62,000 nt of DNA. Origin: Diphasiastrum complanatum (Eukaryota > Streptophyta > Lycopodiopsida > Lycopodiales > Lycopodiaceae). The position numbers were made by a program, and so were the translations under genes. The stretch spans positions 77,540,201 to 77,602,200 of the forward strand of contig CM055092.1 of NCBI GenBank assembly GCA_029204225.1, in the 5' to 3' direction. The notes beneath the pieces are model-generated. The model did not search any database, had not been told where the DNA came from, and saw nothing but the letters and a program-made list of their open reading frames with translations. Below, one piece after another: positions 44,141 to 56,344 of the stretch. Numbering within the stretch: position 1 is the stretch's first letter; the number at the start of each line of letters is the position of its first letter.

Positions 44141-45562
44141 CTCAATTTAAAACAATAGAAAAAATCAAATCCTTTACATTCTCACATTCACTGGAACACA
44201 AAAGCATTAGAAAAAGAGCTCTATACTAGAAATTAGATGACCAACAAAACAAAGGAAAAGAATCCAAACATAAGCGACTTTGATTTTTAAACAGAACAAA
44301 ATTTACTGCGACCTCAGAAAGTCATGGGATTACAAGTCACAACGACATGTACTTTTGCATTACTTCTTTGACACTAAACTAAGCCAAAGCCTTCAGACTC
44401 TCCTTCCCTTGCACAGAGATTACTAGTTTCAAACCTTCAATGGTGTTTGCAAAGATGCTTCACATTCAAGAATGAAAAACGAGTAAAATCGAAAAGTAAT
44501 AACCTCGTGTGGTTGGAAATCAATGATCAAACCAAATAGCAAATGATTACATCTGCCTAAAAGGCATTGGCAGGTTTCAAACTTGATCTAAATCATAGGA
44601 GTTTCTCATAATACCATATTTGTTTTCTAGTCAAGAATTCCCATAAATGACTGTAAAAATGCTCTTGGCCAAGACACTATCCGAAATATTAAAATATGAC
44701 AATGACATATGAATGACTTTCATGCAGTCAAGAGTAATCAACTTTATCTCAACCCTCATCCTTCACTTTTATATCACTCACTAACTTAAGTCAAGGCATA
44801 CTTGTCAACAATTCCTGCCATTCCATCTCATTAGATTAAGGTTCTAAACAAAACATGATTGCTAAGCTTCCAAAGGGATTTGATTCAAGCCATAATTCAA
44901 GTGCATAGCACTGTCTCAGAAGATGAGAAGCAACCTGTGGGAAAGACATAGACTACTAGCAGGCTCCTAGAGAAAAAAAATATGCTGAATTTTTACGCGG
45001 CTAGAGCTTGCTTAACCTTGAATGAACGTGGTCACATCAAAGAACAAATGGAAAAACAGAGGCTACAGCATAGCATGTTTTAGCTATTTGCAACTAAAAA
45101 CTTTGAATACAAACAAAATAGGAGACCACCACCTCAACATCCAAATCTTTTTGGATTAGCAGATTGCTTCCTAGGATCCTTGTCTAGCTTAAATCAATAG
45201 CATGCCCAACTGAAGAAGCTGCACATATGGTCATGTGACCTATCAAAAGTGACACTAGACAGAAGGTAATTCTCCAGCATTCACCGCCAAGCAGATTTCA
45301 TGCTTGTGTGTCAGCAATATAAACTCAAACATGCATGCAAATTCACAAGTGGAATCATTACAATTTGGAACCAGAATACATCTTGCATCATAAGCCAAGT
45401 TAGTATTTAATACAAGGAACGATAAGAATAAAGTGCACTAGAGCGGATCAAGTGTGACCACCAAGCTGTAAATTGACTGTAGAGCCATAGTTATACCAAG
45501 TTTCTAAATTGCTGCAACACTAGTTGTCTCGCTAGGCATCAGAAAATATTGCAATAATTTCT
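44141..45562. other. intergenic / 3' flank of RING gene
   Basis: AT-rich with no domain. The 3' UTR of the minus-strand RING gene must lie at its right edge; no clear polyadenylation signal could be chosen. Confidence 0.45.
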
Positions 45563-46372
45563 TCAGGTCATGATTTCTTGTATAAGCCAATTCAGGCTTG
45601 GAAATGAGAAATAGACCACAAGAAGAGATGGTACAGCAAAAATTATTGTAATGGCAGCATAAATCAGAATAAACCCAATGCTTAATGGAAGGAGATAAAT
45701 GACAAGGAACAGGAGAAGGCACACCAATGGCAACTTTGAGGTTATTTGGGAGAAAAAAGCACAGACTCTACGATATGACCCATGTAGAACTTCCAGGTTC
45801 CACCCACCTCGCACTAGTTCCATTACACGAGTGATAACTGATAATTCCTGCTCAACATGCCGCTGCTGCAATCTGCTTCTAAGCTGCTGCCGACAGTGTG
45901 AGGAAAAGCTGCCAGCATCCCCTCCCACATGATCTGTCAATAGAGGTTTTTGCTGTGATTTTGAACTTCCTCTGACAGTGTCAATGATACCCAGAAGAAA
46001 AAAGTTCTTGCAAGGATACCTCAAACATCCTTTCCATGTTAGTCGAAGAGTCAAAAATTGGCACCATGGGCAAGAAATGAAGAAAGGCAACTGCCAACAT
46101 AGAGCGGTGACCTTTACATGTGCACCCTGCAAGCCCATCACACATTCTCTACAAAGTGTATGTCCACACCATAGCACATATGGAGTGTTCTCTAAATCGT
46201 TAAAACGTTCCCAGCAAACAGGACACTCTAAATCTTCTTCCAATGAAGCTCTTGACCTGCGTTCAGAATCGACCATCTCAACTGTAGGTCTAGATCCCAC
46301 GTCTGGCTGAGCTATATATCCAGTATAAACTAAACCTAGAAGTTCACTTCCGAACTTCTTGAATTGCTGCAT
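45563..46372 (-). CDS. membrane-anchored RING-finger protein (E3 ubiquitin ligase type)
   Basis: 269 aa from an ATG at 46372; an in-frame TGA 24 nt upstream supports this start. A C3HC4 RING occupies residues 50-104: C50-C53 (ECPVC), C69, H71, C74, C77 and C101-C104 (SCPWC). The RING binds two zinc ions and recruits an E2. Residues 104-135 are conserved-looking (LRLTWKGCLRYPCKNFFLLG), and two hydrophobic helices lie at about 213-235 and 236-258, so the protein is probably tail-anchored or a two-pass protein at ER or another endomembrane. A basic, Gln/Arg-rich stretch lies at 161-175. The coding region is one exon with no frame damage. Substrate is unknown; the subfamily resembles uncharacterised plant RING proteins. 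Confidence 0.9.
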   Translation of the reverse strand: MQQFKKFGSELLGLVYTGYIAQPDVGSRPTVEMVDSERRSRASLEEDLECPVCWERFNDLENTPYVLWCGHTLCRECVMGLQGAHVKVTALCWQLPFFISCPWCQFLTLRLTWKGCLRYPCKNFFLLGIIDTVRGSSKSQQKPLLTDHVGGDAGSFSSHCRQQLRSRLQQRHVEQELSVITRVMELVRGGWNLEVLHGSYRRVCAFFSQITSKLPLVCLLLFLVIYLLPLSIGFILIYAAITIIFAVPSLLVVYFSFPSLNWLIQEIMT

Positions 46373-46447
46373 TGCAGTTATTGCTATCCGTCAGGGTTTG
46401 ACCGTGTGGCAGATGAACATGCAGGTCCTAGGATGTGTGCTCATGCT
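46373..46447 (-). other. inferred 5' UTR exon edge of RING gene
   Basis: A splice-acceptor-like TTTACATTTCAG lies just upstream at 46448 on the gene strand, 75 bp before the ATG. The 5' UTR probably begins in a distant exon, perhaps near the GC-rich segment at 50.8-51.4 kb, where GACTAGCAG|GTAATG at about 50770 could be a donor. Inferred only. Confidence 0.35.
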
Positions 46448-49400
46448 CTGAAATGTAAACACAACTAAAAAAGGTCAACACAGAAATGAAACGAATAAAA
46501 ACTAACTGATCTCCAAATGCTAAGATACACTACATAAATCTAAGAAAACCCCAACTCAAGTTTACTCACATTTGAAAACATTAAAGAAAAAGCTTGTGAG
46601 GATCCTTAAATGCAGTACCAGGGGGCCTGCACTATGACAAGATTGGAGAGGATTAGCAACAAGGCACTCTAGTTAAACTTCCCAAGAACCGAATTATCTC
46701 AGGTTTAAAAATGCCGTAAATCTCTTGTAGTCATAAACCAGCTATCCAAGTGATGATATGACTTTTCCAACATAGTCCTGAAAAGCGGCTCATTTAAGAT
46801 GCAATGATCATATAGGCATTCAAGTAGTAACTGTCTATAAATGGAAATTGTTCTACTTACATGCTGGATAAAGTACTTCCGGATCTGTATATATATATAT
46901 ATGATGTGTGGACAGATGTATTATGTGACATCAGAGGGTGCAGATAGTGACAATTAAAACGTTCGTATCTAACAAAAGTTTGCTGCCAGAATGAGGATTT
47001 TTCAGAAACCCTCAATTAATCAAGACAAGGAAGAAAGAAGACCCAACATGTATCTCTTAGTGATATTAGTGACCTCTTACTTTAACCAACATAAAGGTAA
47101 ATGCAGACTATTGGCACTTCCATGGGCCTTGAGCCCCTTGATGAAAATTTGACATTAAAACATTTGGTTTGCACATCAGGCTTCTTATTTGACACTTAAT
47201 ATATTTAACGACATTGGTTATTATTGCATCCTATAGGTAGGGCACAGACCCTAGCCCTAGCATGGACCCTCAACCTAAGTAGGCCTCCACACCCTCATTT
47301 TAGTTGGTCGATGATTTGAGAGTTAGATCTTCAATTAAGGAGTAACTTGAGATCAGTTTGATATTGGTCCACAACATTTTAAGAGTAGATCATTCAATAT
47401 AGTCATGAAGTGAAAGTAAATATGCCATTGTTCCACATTATATTGCTCTTTACAATTGTAGTACACGTGTATTATGTTTGTGTTGCTTTCCTCATAAACT
47501 GGATATAGAGTGGCTATATAATATATACATGAACACAAACCTTGAATCCATAACCCAAGGCAAAGCAAAATTTTAAGTGATATGATTGAATGGAAGTTGG
47601 AGCAGGTTTCTGATTTGAAACTTTACTGCTATTTCTTCCATGTGAAATCCTTTTGGGATTTCTTGCACACGGGTGGTCGTAAAGAAGAAGAGTGTTAAAA
47701 ACAAATTAGCCAAAGTTGCCCGCCTCAGCTCAACCTATTTCTTGTTGCTACATTTATTGGTTTAGCTATGTTATTACAGGATAAGCAAAAACACTTTGAT
47801 GAGTTCCCTATTCGGAGTTCAATAGCTCTCCATGAAGTCTATTGGCCATAGATCAGTGGGGATCTACTAATTTCAAAAGTATTCCTGGAAGACTAAATCA
47901 GATGCATGTACAAAATGAAGGAATTCAGACTTACATTGAAACACAATTATTGAGGAATTGGAATCATGTTATCAAGACTGGCAAGATTCGAATAAGCAAT
48001 CATCTTCACCAGCTTAATTCTTGAACCTGCTCTCATAACTCACAAGATGACATTAATCCTAATGTCAAAATTGTTGCAAGTAAGCCTGACGCACTTAAAA
48101 GTCTATTTCAATTGTTATGGCATATCTCTCTTGAATCTTGAAAAATGCAAAGACATGGTCTGGTTCTGGGATGACCACAAAGCCCTAGCAATGTTGCTAT
48201 ATACTTAACTCTAGAAGAGTAAACTGCAACAATCATGTTTTGATGAGGCCTTGATCATCTTACTACCTTAGAAGGATGTTGGCTGCGCATCGATAATAAG
48301 ATCATGGAGAGGTTGTTCGTTGAGAACCATATGTTGATCTTCCTATGGAGTATCAATCTCTGTTGTTGAGCCTTTTTCTACTCTAGAGGCGCAACTCAGA
48401 TGGAAGTTCTGTCATCAGAGTAGATCAATTTGGCCTTCTATTGCTCTCTCCAAGAACTCTTACTGTTCCATTTTGCATGCCTCCAATAGGGTTACACATA
48501 GCTTTTACATAAAAAAATTAGTTTGCTTTATCATGACGTTTTGAAAAGATCTGGAAGCAAACTGTCGTTGCAATGAAACTTAAAAGGTCTCTATGCTTGA
48601 ATATATCTATGCTACATTCTTTCCAACTACAAATGTCATGTTATGCACAACCAAACAAAATTATGAGTTCTATAAATTGTTGAGGTGCTAATTGTATCCC
48701 CGAGATTTTGAAGAAGATACATATTTGCTCTAGTATTAACCATACTTGTTGGTTAGATTTTGTAATGGGAAACAACACACATTCAATTGTGACCAGTTTT
48801 TGCATGAAGGCATTTGAATGAGTTGTCTAGTTTTATTCTAAGTCAACATGTGAGATTTAGTACAATACGTACCCACCCAACATAAAGTAATAACATTGGT
48901 AGCTTTGTAACTCAATCTTGTCAAACCTATAATCTTGATATATTACAAAACTATTCGTAACATCCAAAAAACGTCAGTTGAAATTAGAAAGGATGGAATA
49001 ATTGCTACTACAAGAGAAAGAGCTTAAAGATTGGCAATAAAAAAACCTTCCACAAGATTTTAGATAAATTAACATTTATCAAGTCGATTCTCGTGTCTTT
49101 AGAAAAGTTAAATTGGAGCGGAGGTGAAAACCACTTTGTATAAGAAGAGGCCATAATAACAATACCACCAGTTTGGTGCTAAAAGTTCTAACTTGAGAAC
49201 CGAGCTAAATTTGTCTAATTATGTATAGAGTGACAAGAAACGGGGCAAGATAGATCCCCTGGTTGGGGGATTCAGCCTAGAAAGATGATGAAGCAACTAG
49301 GGTTGTAATATATATTCCATGTCATCTTTTTCAATCAAAGTGGAACATATGCAACTAGATTTCTTTTATTGCTAACTTCCTAATGAGAAAAATTGGCAAA

Positions 49401-50153
49401 TCAATATATACGGCAAAATTTATCATGATTGGTGACATTCAACCATGTCTCCTATCCTAGCAAAAAGTTTGTAGCAACAAATAAAATTCAATGGACTGTC
49501 TATCAAATTGTCAAATCAATATAAATTGTTACTTAGCTTAGCATATTAGCATAGTAGTTGACGTAACAAAGGAGACATGCAATTTTCAACTTTATGGAGT
49601 CCACCCACAAAATCTTTTACAATCAATTCCAATGCATAGCTTGGAGGACTATGCTGTAACACCCAAGAGTAGGTGCAGGTCTTGATCTTGTGCGAGTGTT
49701 AAGCCATATCAAAACAGAATGATATGTACCTTTCAATGCTCAAAAAGTGAAATTTGTGGAAGCTTAGGCCAAATCTATACTATTTACTAACAATTGGTTC
49801 TTTTCTAGGGCTGACAAGACATGATCTTCCAAATATTTATAAGAAAACCCATGTTGCAAATGAATCAAAACAGAATAATAACAAAAGAAAAAGGTTGGAA
49901 TAATAAACACAAAAGGCCAAAACCTCATGACAAATGTTTGCATCACAACAAAAGGAGAGTAGGAGCAAGTCTAAACAGGATAAACATGCCATTGGGGTCT
50001 AGTTTTATAATAGGCCTCAGCATCTGTGCTACTGTTGTTATTAGAACGTCCTGACGAGCGTCATGCATGAAGTGATAAACACTGAAAGCTTGCCAAGGGA
50101 GACTGAGACCCAAAAAGCAATCCAGAATATTAAAAAGTCTAACCGATCCAAAT
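46448..50153. other. long AT-rich stretch, possible 5' UTR intron of RING gene
   Basis: No retroelement domain recognised. An AT run occurs at about 46888-46902. At 47770-48020 broken frames such as HFDEFPIRSSIALHEVYWP suggest a very decayed coding relic of unknown family. No LTRs are seen. Confidence 0.4.
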
Positions 50154-50760
50154 GGATTAGAGAAAGAAGTTAACTACTTGTTTATTGATTTTCAGAGCAT
50201 TAGCAGCAGGTTAGAGCTTGCTAGAGGGCCCGATCTGCAGAAAGTTATAAGACTTTTATTGATCTGAATGGATTAGACGAAGAAAATAATCACTTGATAG
50301 CCAGTTATCAGAGCATTCGCAGGTTAGGATTTATTAAAGGGCCTATATCGCAGAGTAATAAAAGGTTTTTACTGTCTGGACGGATTAGATAAAGAAGGTA
50401 ATCACCCAGAGCATTTTCAGGTTAGAATTTGCTAGAACATCTGTATTGCAGACGGGATAATGGGCTTTTACGTTCTAGAAGGATTCAGACCAAGAAGGTA
50501 ATCACTTGATATGTAGTTTTTGGAGCATTTGCAGTTTGAGATTTGCAAGATTTCTGGAAGAATTCGACGAAGAAGATAAATCACTTGATATGTAGTTCTC
50601 GGAGCATTTGTACGTTAGGATTTTCTAGAGGGCCTGTACTACAGAGGAATAAAAGGCTTTTACTGATCTGAATGGACTAGATAACGAAGCTACTCACCTG
50701 ATGGGCAATTTTACATGAATTTGTAGGTTAGGGTTTGCTGCGAGGCCTGAGTTGCAGATG
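50154..50760. repeat. diverged minisatellite, about six units of 80-120 bp
   Basis: Marker words GGATTAGA.(A)GAAGAAGGTAATCACTTG recur at 50154, 50270, 50382, 50481, 50561 and 50674. Between them GAGCATTTGCAGGTTAGGATTT, TGCTAGAGGGCCTG and AATAAAAGGCTTTTACTG words recur in the same order. Units are strongly diverged, with shortened copies in the middle. Confidence 0.85.
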
Positions 50761-51284
50761 AGCACATTACCTGCTAGTCCTTGCACCCAGACAAGCTTTC
50801 CTAGCTCAATGCAATAGCAAAACTCCACCTCTATACCTCTATCGTATGCCTACAAGTATTTATACAATCACATGATGGAATGAGAGATGTAGCAGCTGCA
50901 CCGCAGTGCTTGCAAGTCTACCATAGGCCCACAACTATTTCTGTTGACTCACATGATAAAACGGACGATGTAGCAGGTGCAGGCAATATCATTGGCCTGG
51001 TCCGTAATTCATTCAACAGCAGCGATCGTCCATCGCCATCCTCGGCCAGAGCTCCGCCTCCTCGCTGCCGCTGCTACTCCATCCCTCCAAAGAAAACAAA
51101 ACCAAACGGGCAAATGAAAATAAAAGGCCAGAGGATCTTCTCCTCTGCAGGAGTTTCGGCGCACGCAAGGCAGGGTCAAAGCACATTACTCTGCACCGTT
51201 GGATGCCCAATATTCCACCTGTCACACATCGAAACGTACGCCACAAAATGTGCTTATCATATGTGCGGTGGATCGGAGGCCAGT

Positions 51285-51295
51285 TGCCACGTGGC
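51285..51295. promoter_or_regulatory. G-box TGCCACGTGGC
   Basis: Contains the palindrome CCACGTGG (51287-51294), the binding core for plant bZIP and bHLH factors. Paired with a second copy 150 bp away. Confidence 0.55.
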
Positions 51296-51434
51296 TTCCA
51301 TCCGACGTTGCGGTTCTATGACGCCGCCTCCGTGTGAGCTAGAGCCCTGAGACTTTTACTAGTCGTCGTCGAGGCGCGCTCCCGGGGCCTTGATTTTTGC
51401 GTTCTACAAAAAATCGCTTTCAATCCGCATCGTC

Positions 51435-51446
51435 TGCCACGTGGCA
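51435..51446. promoter_or_regulatory. G-box TGCCACGTGGCA
   Basis: A perfect 12-bp palindrome around CACGTG, 150 bp from the first G-box. The pairing raises the chance that this is a real regulatory segment. Confidence 0.55.
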
Positions 51447-51500
51447 GCATAAGGAGCGTCCATTTGGCGGCGTGGCATATGACGGCCGTTAACATCATAA

Positions 51501-53972
51501 AAGTCCAACTTTCTATATTAGACTTTGCTTTTTGTGCAAGGCCCTTGATACGTTTTCATATCCTTTTCATGTGGTTTCGAACTACCTACAACTCCCATTG
51601 CTCGCGATCCTCTTTCTGTTGCCGCCCATTTTTTTAAGTTTGCCATTTGAATGACATGTCCAAAGGGGCTTATACATTTTTAGATTTGGCTAGTAAGTGT
51701 TCCGTGAGCTATTGCAATCTTATTGGAACTTGTAGATTCGTGTCACGTCATTGGTCTATTTTTCTTAAATTGTTCGTCGCAACTCAACATGTAGTGCAAA
51801 GTCCCCTAGCACAGAAACCACCTCCACCTACCTCTATGTGGCAAACGGCCCGGGGGTTTCACTTCACGTGCCAGATAATGTTAATTTAAATTAAGTCTAA
51901 AATGGAGAGGCTCTTTTATTCCCAACAGACCAATGGCAAGCCTTCATTTTGAGTTATTGCACTTACCTTCTTAGTAATTGGGAATAAAAAGCTTTCAAAC
52001 AAGACTCCTTGTTAAACTTAAACTTGCAAGCGCCCTAAAATTTGAATTTGGATAGTAAATGCAGGAGAGTATTTTGCAACATGATTGAGAGTGCAAGCAA
52101 GAACCCGAAAATCAATCTTGTTGTGTGCAAAAATTGCAATGGGATTTCATAAGCAAGCTCCTTCCCTCACAAGTCTCATGTTGGCCTCCATTTATGCCAC
52201 ATAGGATGTTGCCAAGAAGTAAGGCCCACTTTGTGTGAAAGAGAGCGAGGAGGCCACTTCAAATGGTGTCAACCAATCAATGAAGAGTATTTTGGGCCAT
52301 CTCCACTTAACCCCTTCTGTCTGATGTTGAGAATTTGAAGCATGAACAGTCCTGATCTTAATCACAAAGTTTTAACAAAAACTCGATTTAAATATGATCA
52401 AGACAATAGGCATGTGTAGAGTTATCAATAACAATTTTATGAATAGTGGTCCATGCTTAGGACTCTATTCTAGGTGAATCTATGTATAGGGAACTTAGGG
52501 CTATGCATGGCTATATGCCCAGGATGCTTTTGGCTCTATATATTGGGACCAAACTCGCCCTACTCCTCATTATGGTTGTGGATTCATTGTCAGGCTCTCA
52601 CTCTACATTCATGCTTCTTGTTCCTTGACTTGGGGGTGAAGCTTCTAGAGTTTGATTTGATGTTTCTACTTGGTTGGGTGGTTTCTCCATAGTGTGTTAT
52701 CATTGTGTTTGTGATTTGTAAGCAGGATCTAAGGAGCTTCCTTTATAGTGGTATCATAGCAAGGTTTACAAGTTTGGAGAGGTGGTGCTTTCATTGGAGC
52801 TTGGTGGTAATCAACTAGTATTCTCATCCAAGGAGGGGAGCAAGGTTGCAAGTCGGTGGATCTTCCCAATGTAGCTCAAAACTAGTTATGGATCTGAAAT
52901 TTCCAGCAAGTTAATTCACTTTGAAGTAGTTGAAATTCAGGTTGCATGTTGGATCTTCCCATGTATTTGGATTCTAGGCTCTTTTGTGGCCAAATTTGGC
53001 TTGTTTTCCATGATTTTGGCACAAAATTGATGGTAGAATTTGAAATCCATCAAGTTCAAATCAATTGGTTGGTTATAACTCTGTATATTGGATTGCATGT
53101 AGATTTGAAAAATGTTCTTGCCATTAAATTCCAATCGGTCATGGTGAAAAAACTTAGAAAGGGCCAAAATTCATGATTTTTGCTTGTTTTTTCATGAAAT
53201 TGGATGGTAGAAGGTTGTTGAATGCATTCATTTACATTGTACATGGATAAAAACGTGCTGTTACTATATTACACTAAAGCACAATACAAATAGCAATTAC
53301 AACCAACATTGACAGCATAATTGGACGGCTCAAATAATGCGTCAATGGACGGAGCAACCAACAATCTGTGTTTGGATGATCTCTTTATAGATTTCATCCG
53401 TGTATTAACTACAATATATGATTGTCACTTAATTAGATAAGCCGTTGTATTTGGAAGTATATGGCTTCTGTGACAACTATACATAGTGTATACTGTGAAC
53501 CCATAGCAAATGTTGACGTGGATGAGGGCGTTGCAAATTCTCTCACTTCGCTTTATAAGGGAAGCAACTTTCTCTCACTTCACAAATTTGGGAAGTGGCT
53601 GGAAACGTTCCTCGTTCAAAGTAGATGACCTTCGGCATTTTTCTCTCTCTTCGGGATTTTGCGAAAAAAGATGAAGGTGCCTTTAAAAAGACGAAGGTGT
53701 ATTTAAAACAGTTTAACATGAAAATAGATGACCTTCGAGAATTTTCTCTCTCTTTGCGAACTTTTCGTGAACAAAGTCGAAGGTGTAAAAAAGTATTTGA
53801 ACTTTTGAACTATCGTCGAACATTTTGCAGTGCTATCTCAAACATAGTTCATTTCTGCAGACTGTCTTGAAAGTAATGTATTTCTGCAGACTTGTTCTAG
53901 TCCTTGAAGATGGCCAAGTCTTCAATGACTTCAAGTTATTAAACTTAACATCTGAACTTTGAAATTATGACC
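51501..53972. other. AT-rich; right end resembles LTR U3 sequence
   Basis: 51.5-53.2 kb has no recognised gene. At 53550-53860, words such as TTTTGCGAAAAAAGATGAAGG, GACGAAGGTG and CTTCGAGAATTTTCTC recur. TATTTCTGCAGACT also occurs in the Copia-2 LTR at 28427, so this is probably LTR U3-like sequence joined to the Copia-3 LTR. Confidence 0.5.
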
Positions 53973-54130
53973 ACCTGGGTCATGCATGGGTTGCCTGAGT
54001 GAACAACTATATGTACAGTGTAATTTCATTTTGAGAAATACAGTTGCTATGTGAGTTTGCTGAGGAGAGTGATTTTCTGTCTGTGTTACTGTGTAGCATG
54101 ATCTGTGTTCATGTGCAAAGCAAATTCTAA
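53973..54130 (+). repeat. Copia-3 5' LTR, right part only
   Basis: Matches 59753-59910 at 153 of 158 positions and ends AATTCTAA. Sequence left of 53973 does not match the U3 of the 3' LTR, so the 5' LTR is truncated or recombinant. Confidence 0.9.
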
Positions 54131-54132
54131 GT

Positions 54133-54143
54133 TGGTATCAGAG
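54133..54143 (+). promoter_or_regulatory. Copia-3 primer binding site
   Basis: TGGTATCAGAG, complementary to initiator tRNA-Met, lies two bases after the LTR end. Confidence 0.9.
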
Positions 54144-55444
54144 TCGTACAGGGAGTGTACACAGTACAGTGTCGCCGTTGAAGAGAGCTTCAAGAGAACT
54201 GTCTTTTGAGAGTTTGGGGTTTTACGGCGGGTTGAAGACGGAAAGAGACGCACTGGTGCATGGTTTCTAATTTATAGAGGCTTGCTAAGCTTAGCAGATG
54301 GATTATTAGCCTGTGCATAGCATCAGACAGGGAAAAATTTGGTGAAAGATTGACAATTTCGAAGCCAGCTGAAAATTGAAACCGGACTTGGGGTTACGGT
54401 TTTTATACATAATTGGTGATTTCTTCGCTGTTTGTGCACCGTTTTGGATGCCGTAAGGACAGGAAGGAAGCTAATCACACTGTCAATCAGCCATGGAGAG
54501 ATTCTGGGGTTTATGTCAGAGATTTGTCTCCAGACAGTTAACCTAGCAGATTTGCGGTAAAAAGGTGAAAAAGCCACTTTGTCAAGTTGAGCTAAAATCA
54601 CCGTTTCTCCACGGAATTTTCTGACTGAACATTCTATAGTCATGGATTTAGTAGGGCGACCCTGCTCCAGGCCTCAGATCGTGCTCAAAACGACCCACAG
54701 GAGAGCTTGATCCAATCTTTTTGAGGGAAGAGAGGCGCGGCCGCAGACAGGGAAGTCGCGGACAGTTCGCGCGCCCAACGCGATGAAGAACTTATTGTAT
54801 CGAAGTTCTTAGCGTATGCAGGAGTTTGATTCGATGTCCAGATGTACTTTGAACCTGTAGATGAGGTGTTAAGTGAATCAACGCTCCAGAATCTATGATG
54901 GGAGAGAAATTTGAACCACAAGATTTGGTTCAGCCATTAGATGAGCTTTAAACAGGGTCCTGAAGAATTGAAGTGCATTCTGGCCTTCAACTTCATTAAA
55001 AATTTTCATACTGAAAGTTGAGTTGGTTCCCTTCACAAGTGAAGAGTGAAGTTTCTTCAAAGTGAAGAAACAGTTCAAAAGCTAGAAAAGTCCCTATTTT
55101 TGGGTTCTTTGCCCGTTTTGACCCAAATGAAAGGCTATAACCTCCAAACGAAGGGCAATCGGACTGTACCTCCAATACGGTATAACAAAACAGAGCGGTT
55201 GCAGCGGAGAAAGTGTTCGGAGTACGCCAGAAGTAGTTTCACCATTCCACTGGGCACGTTGTTGGGAATTGACGACTAAGTGCATTTCGGAAGGCGACGC
55301 CGATTTGGCTTTCAAATTGGTGGAAAAACGGCGAGTGGCCTGGTAAGAAAAAAAGTTTCAGGTCATTATTTTCAACTTCTGACATCACTGTTGGCCTCGA
55401 CATACTGTTCTTAGCCTAAGGCAGAAGTTTTAAGCAGTTTTGCG
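54144..55444 (+). other. Copia-3 leader, 1.3 kb
   Basis: Non-coding leader between PBS and gag ATG; long for a Copia element. Short open frames on both strands have no domain match. Confidence 0.65.
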
Positions 55445-56344
55445 ATGGCAAACATGGGAGAGTCCATTTTGAGTGAAAGTAGCAAATTGGACGGGATTTC
55501 CAACTATGCAGTGTGGAAATTCAAAATGAAAAACATACTGATGGAGAAAGATGTGTGGGAAGTCGTCACAGGTGATGAGAGAAGGCCGCCAAATGAAGCA
55601 GACATCAAAGTGTTCGACAAAAAGATGGGGAAAGCTTTGACCTTCATTAACTTGTCAGTGAAGGATCACATCATTACCCACATTTGTGATGCTATTACAC
55701 CCAGACAAGCATGGGATGTGCTAAAGGAGCAGTTCGAGACGTCAAATCCGTCAAAAATCATGTTTCTGAAGTTAAAGTTGAATAGTGCCCGCATGGAACA
55801 AGAAGAGCACATTTAGACGTACATGACCAGAATCAAGACAATGAGAGATGAACTGCATTCTATTGAAGAACGCATATGTGATGTGGAGCTGGTGCATAAT
55901 GCATTATGTGGCATTGCAGAACCCTATGAAATGTTTGTGAGCGGAATAGCATCAAGAGAAAGATTGTCAACCTTTGACAAGCTCACAGGAGTCTTGATGC
56001 AGGAAGAGCAACGACGAGAAATGGTGAAAGCTAGACCTCAAAATACTGATGATCAGGCACTTGCAACACGCCAAAAACAAGACAAGGGCAAGGGCAAGAA
56101 GAAGACTAAACACCAATTTGCCAAGTCTCAGGAGGATGAGGGATCTTCCAGCAAAACTAAGAAGAAAGGCAAGTGCTTCCATTGTGGTAAAAAGGGCCAC
56201 TGGAAGAGTGAATGTCGCAAATTCCTGGCGGAACAAGGCAAGGGGAAACCAAAACAGGCAGGTAACCTTGTCGATGAGGGTGAAACTGAAGACTCTAGCA
56301 TCTTCATATCTGCATTGTCATCTAATCAAGATGATCAAGCATGG
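55445..56344 (+). pseudogene. Copia-3 gag with zinc knuckle (one stop)
   Basis: Begins MANMGESILSESSKLDGISN and continues YAVWKFKMKNILMEKDVWEV, a UBN2-type gag. The stop TAG at 55814-55816 falls after MEQEEHI, where related gags have Gln. After it the frame continues TYMTRIKTMRDELHSIEE and a CCHC knuckle CFHCGKKGHWKSEC near 56175. Basic Lys/Arg-rich flanks fit RNA packaging. Confidence 0.92.

Larger units (their letters stand above)
50990..51500. promoter_or_regulatory. GC-rich promoter-like segment
   Basis: Locally GC-rich against AT-rich flanks, with two G-boxes and several ACGT/CGACG words. It could be the promoter of the minus-strand RING gene, via a long 5' UTR intron, or of an unannotated gene. 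The open frame at 50880-51350 has no recognisable domain. Confidence 0.4.

Noticed and set aside
50154-50760. CRISPR-like array
   Set aside because: Units are long, diverged and contiguous with no constant short repeats or unique spacers; the genome is a plant's.
50880-51350. 157-codon plus-strand open frame in the GC-rich segment
   Set aside because: No recognisable domain and odd composition; GC-rich DNA has few stops. Better read as promoter-like sequence.
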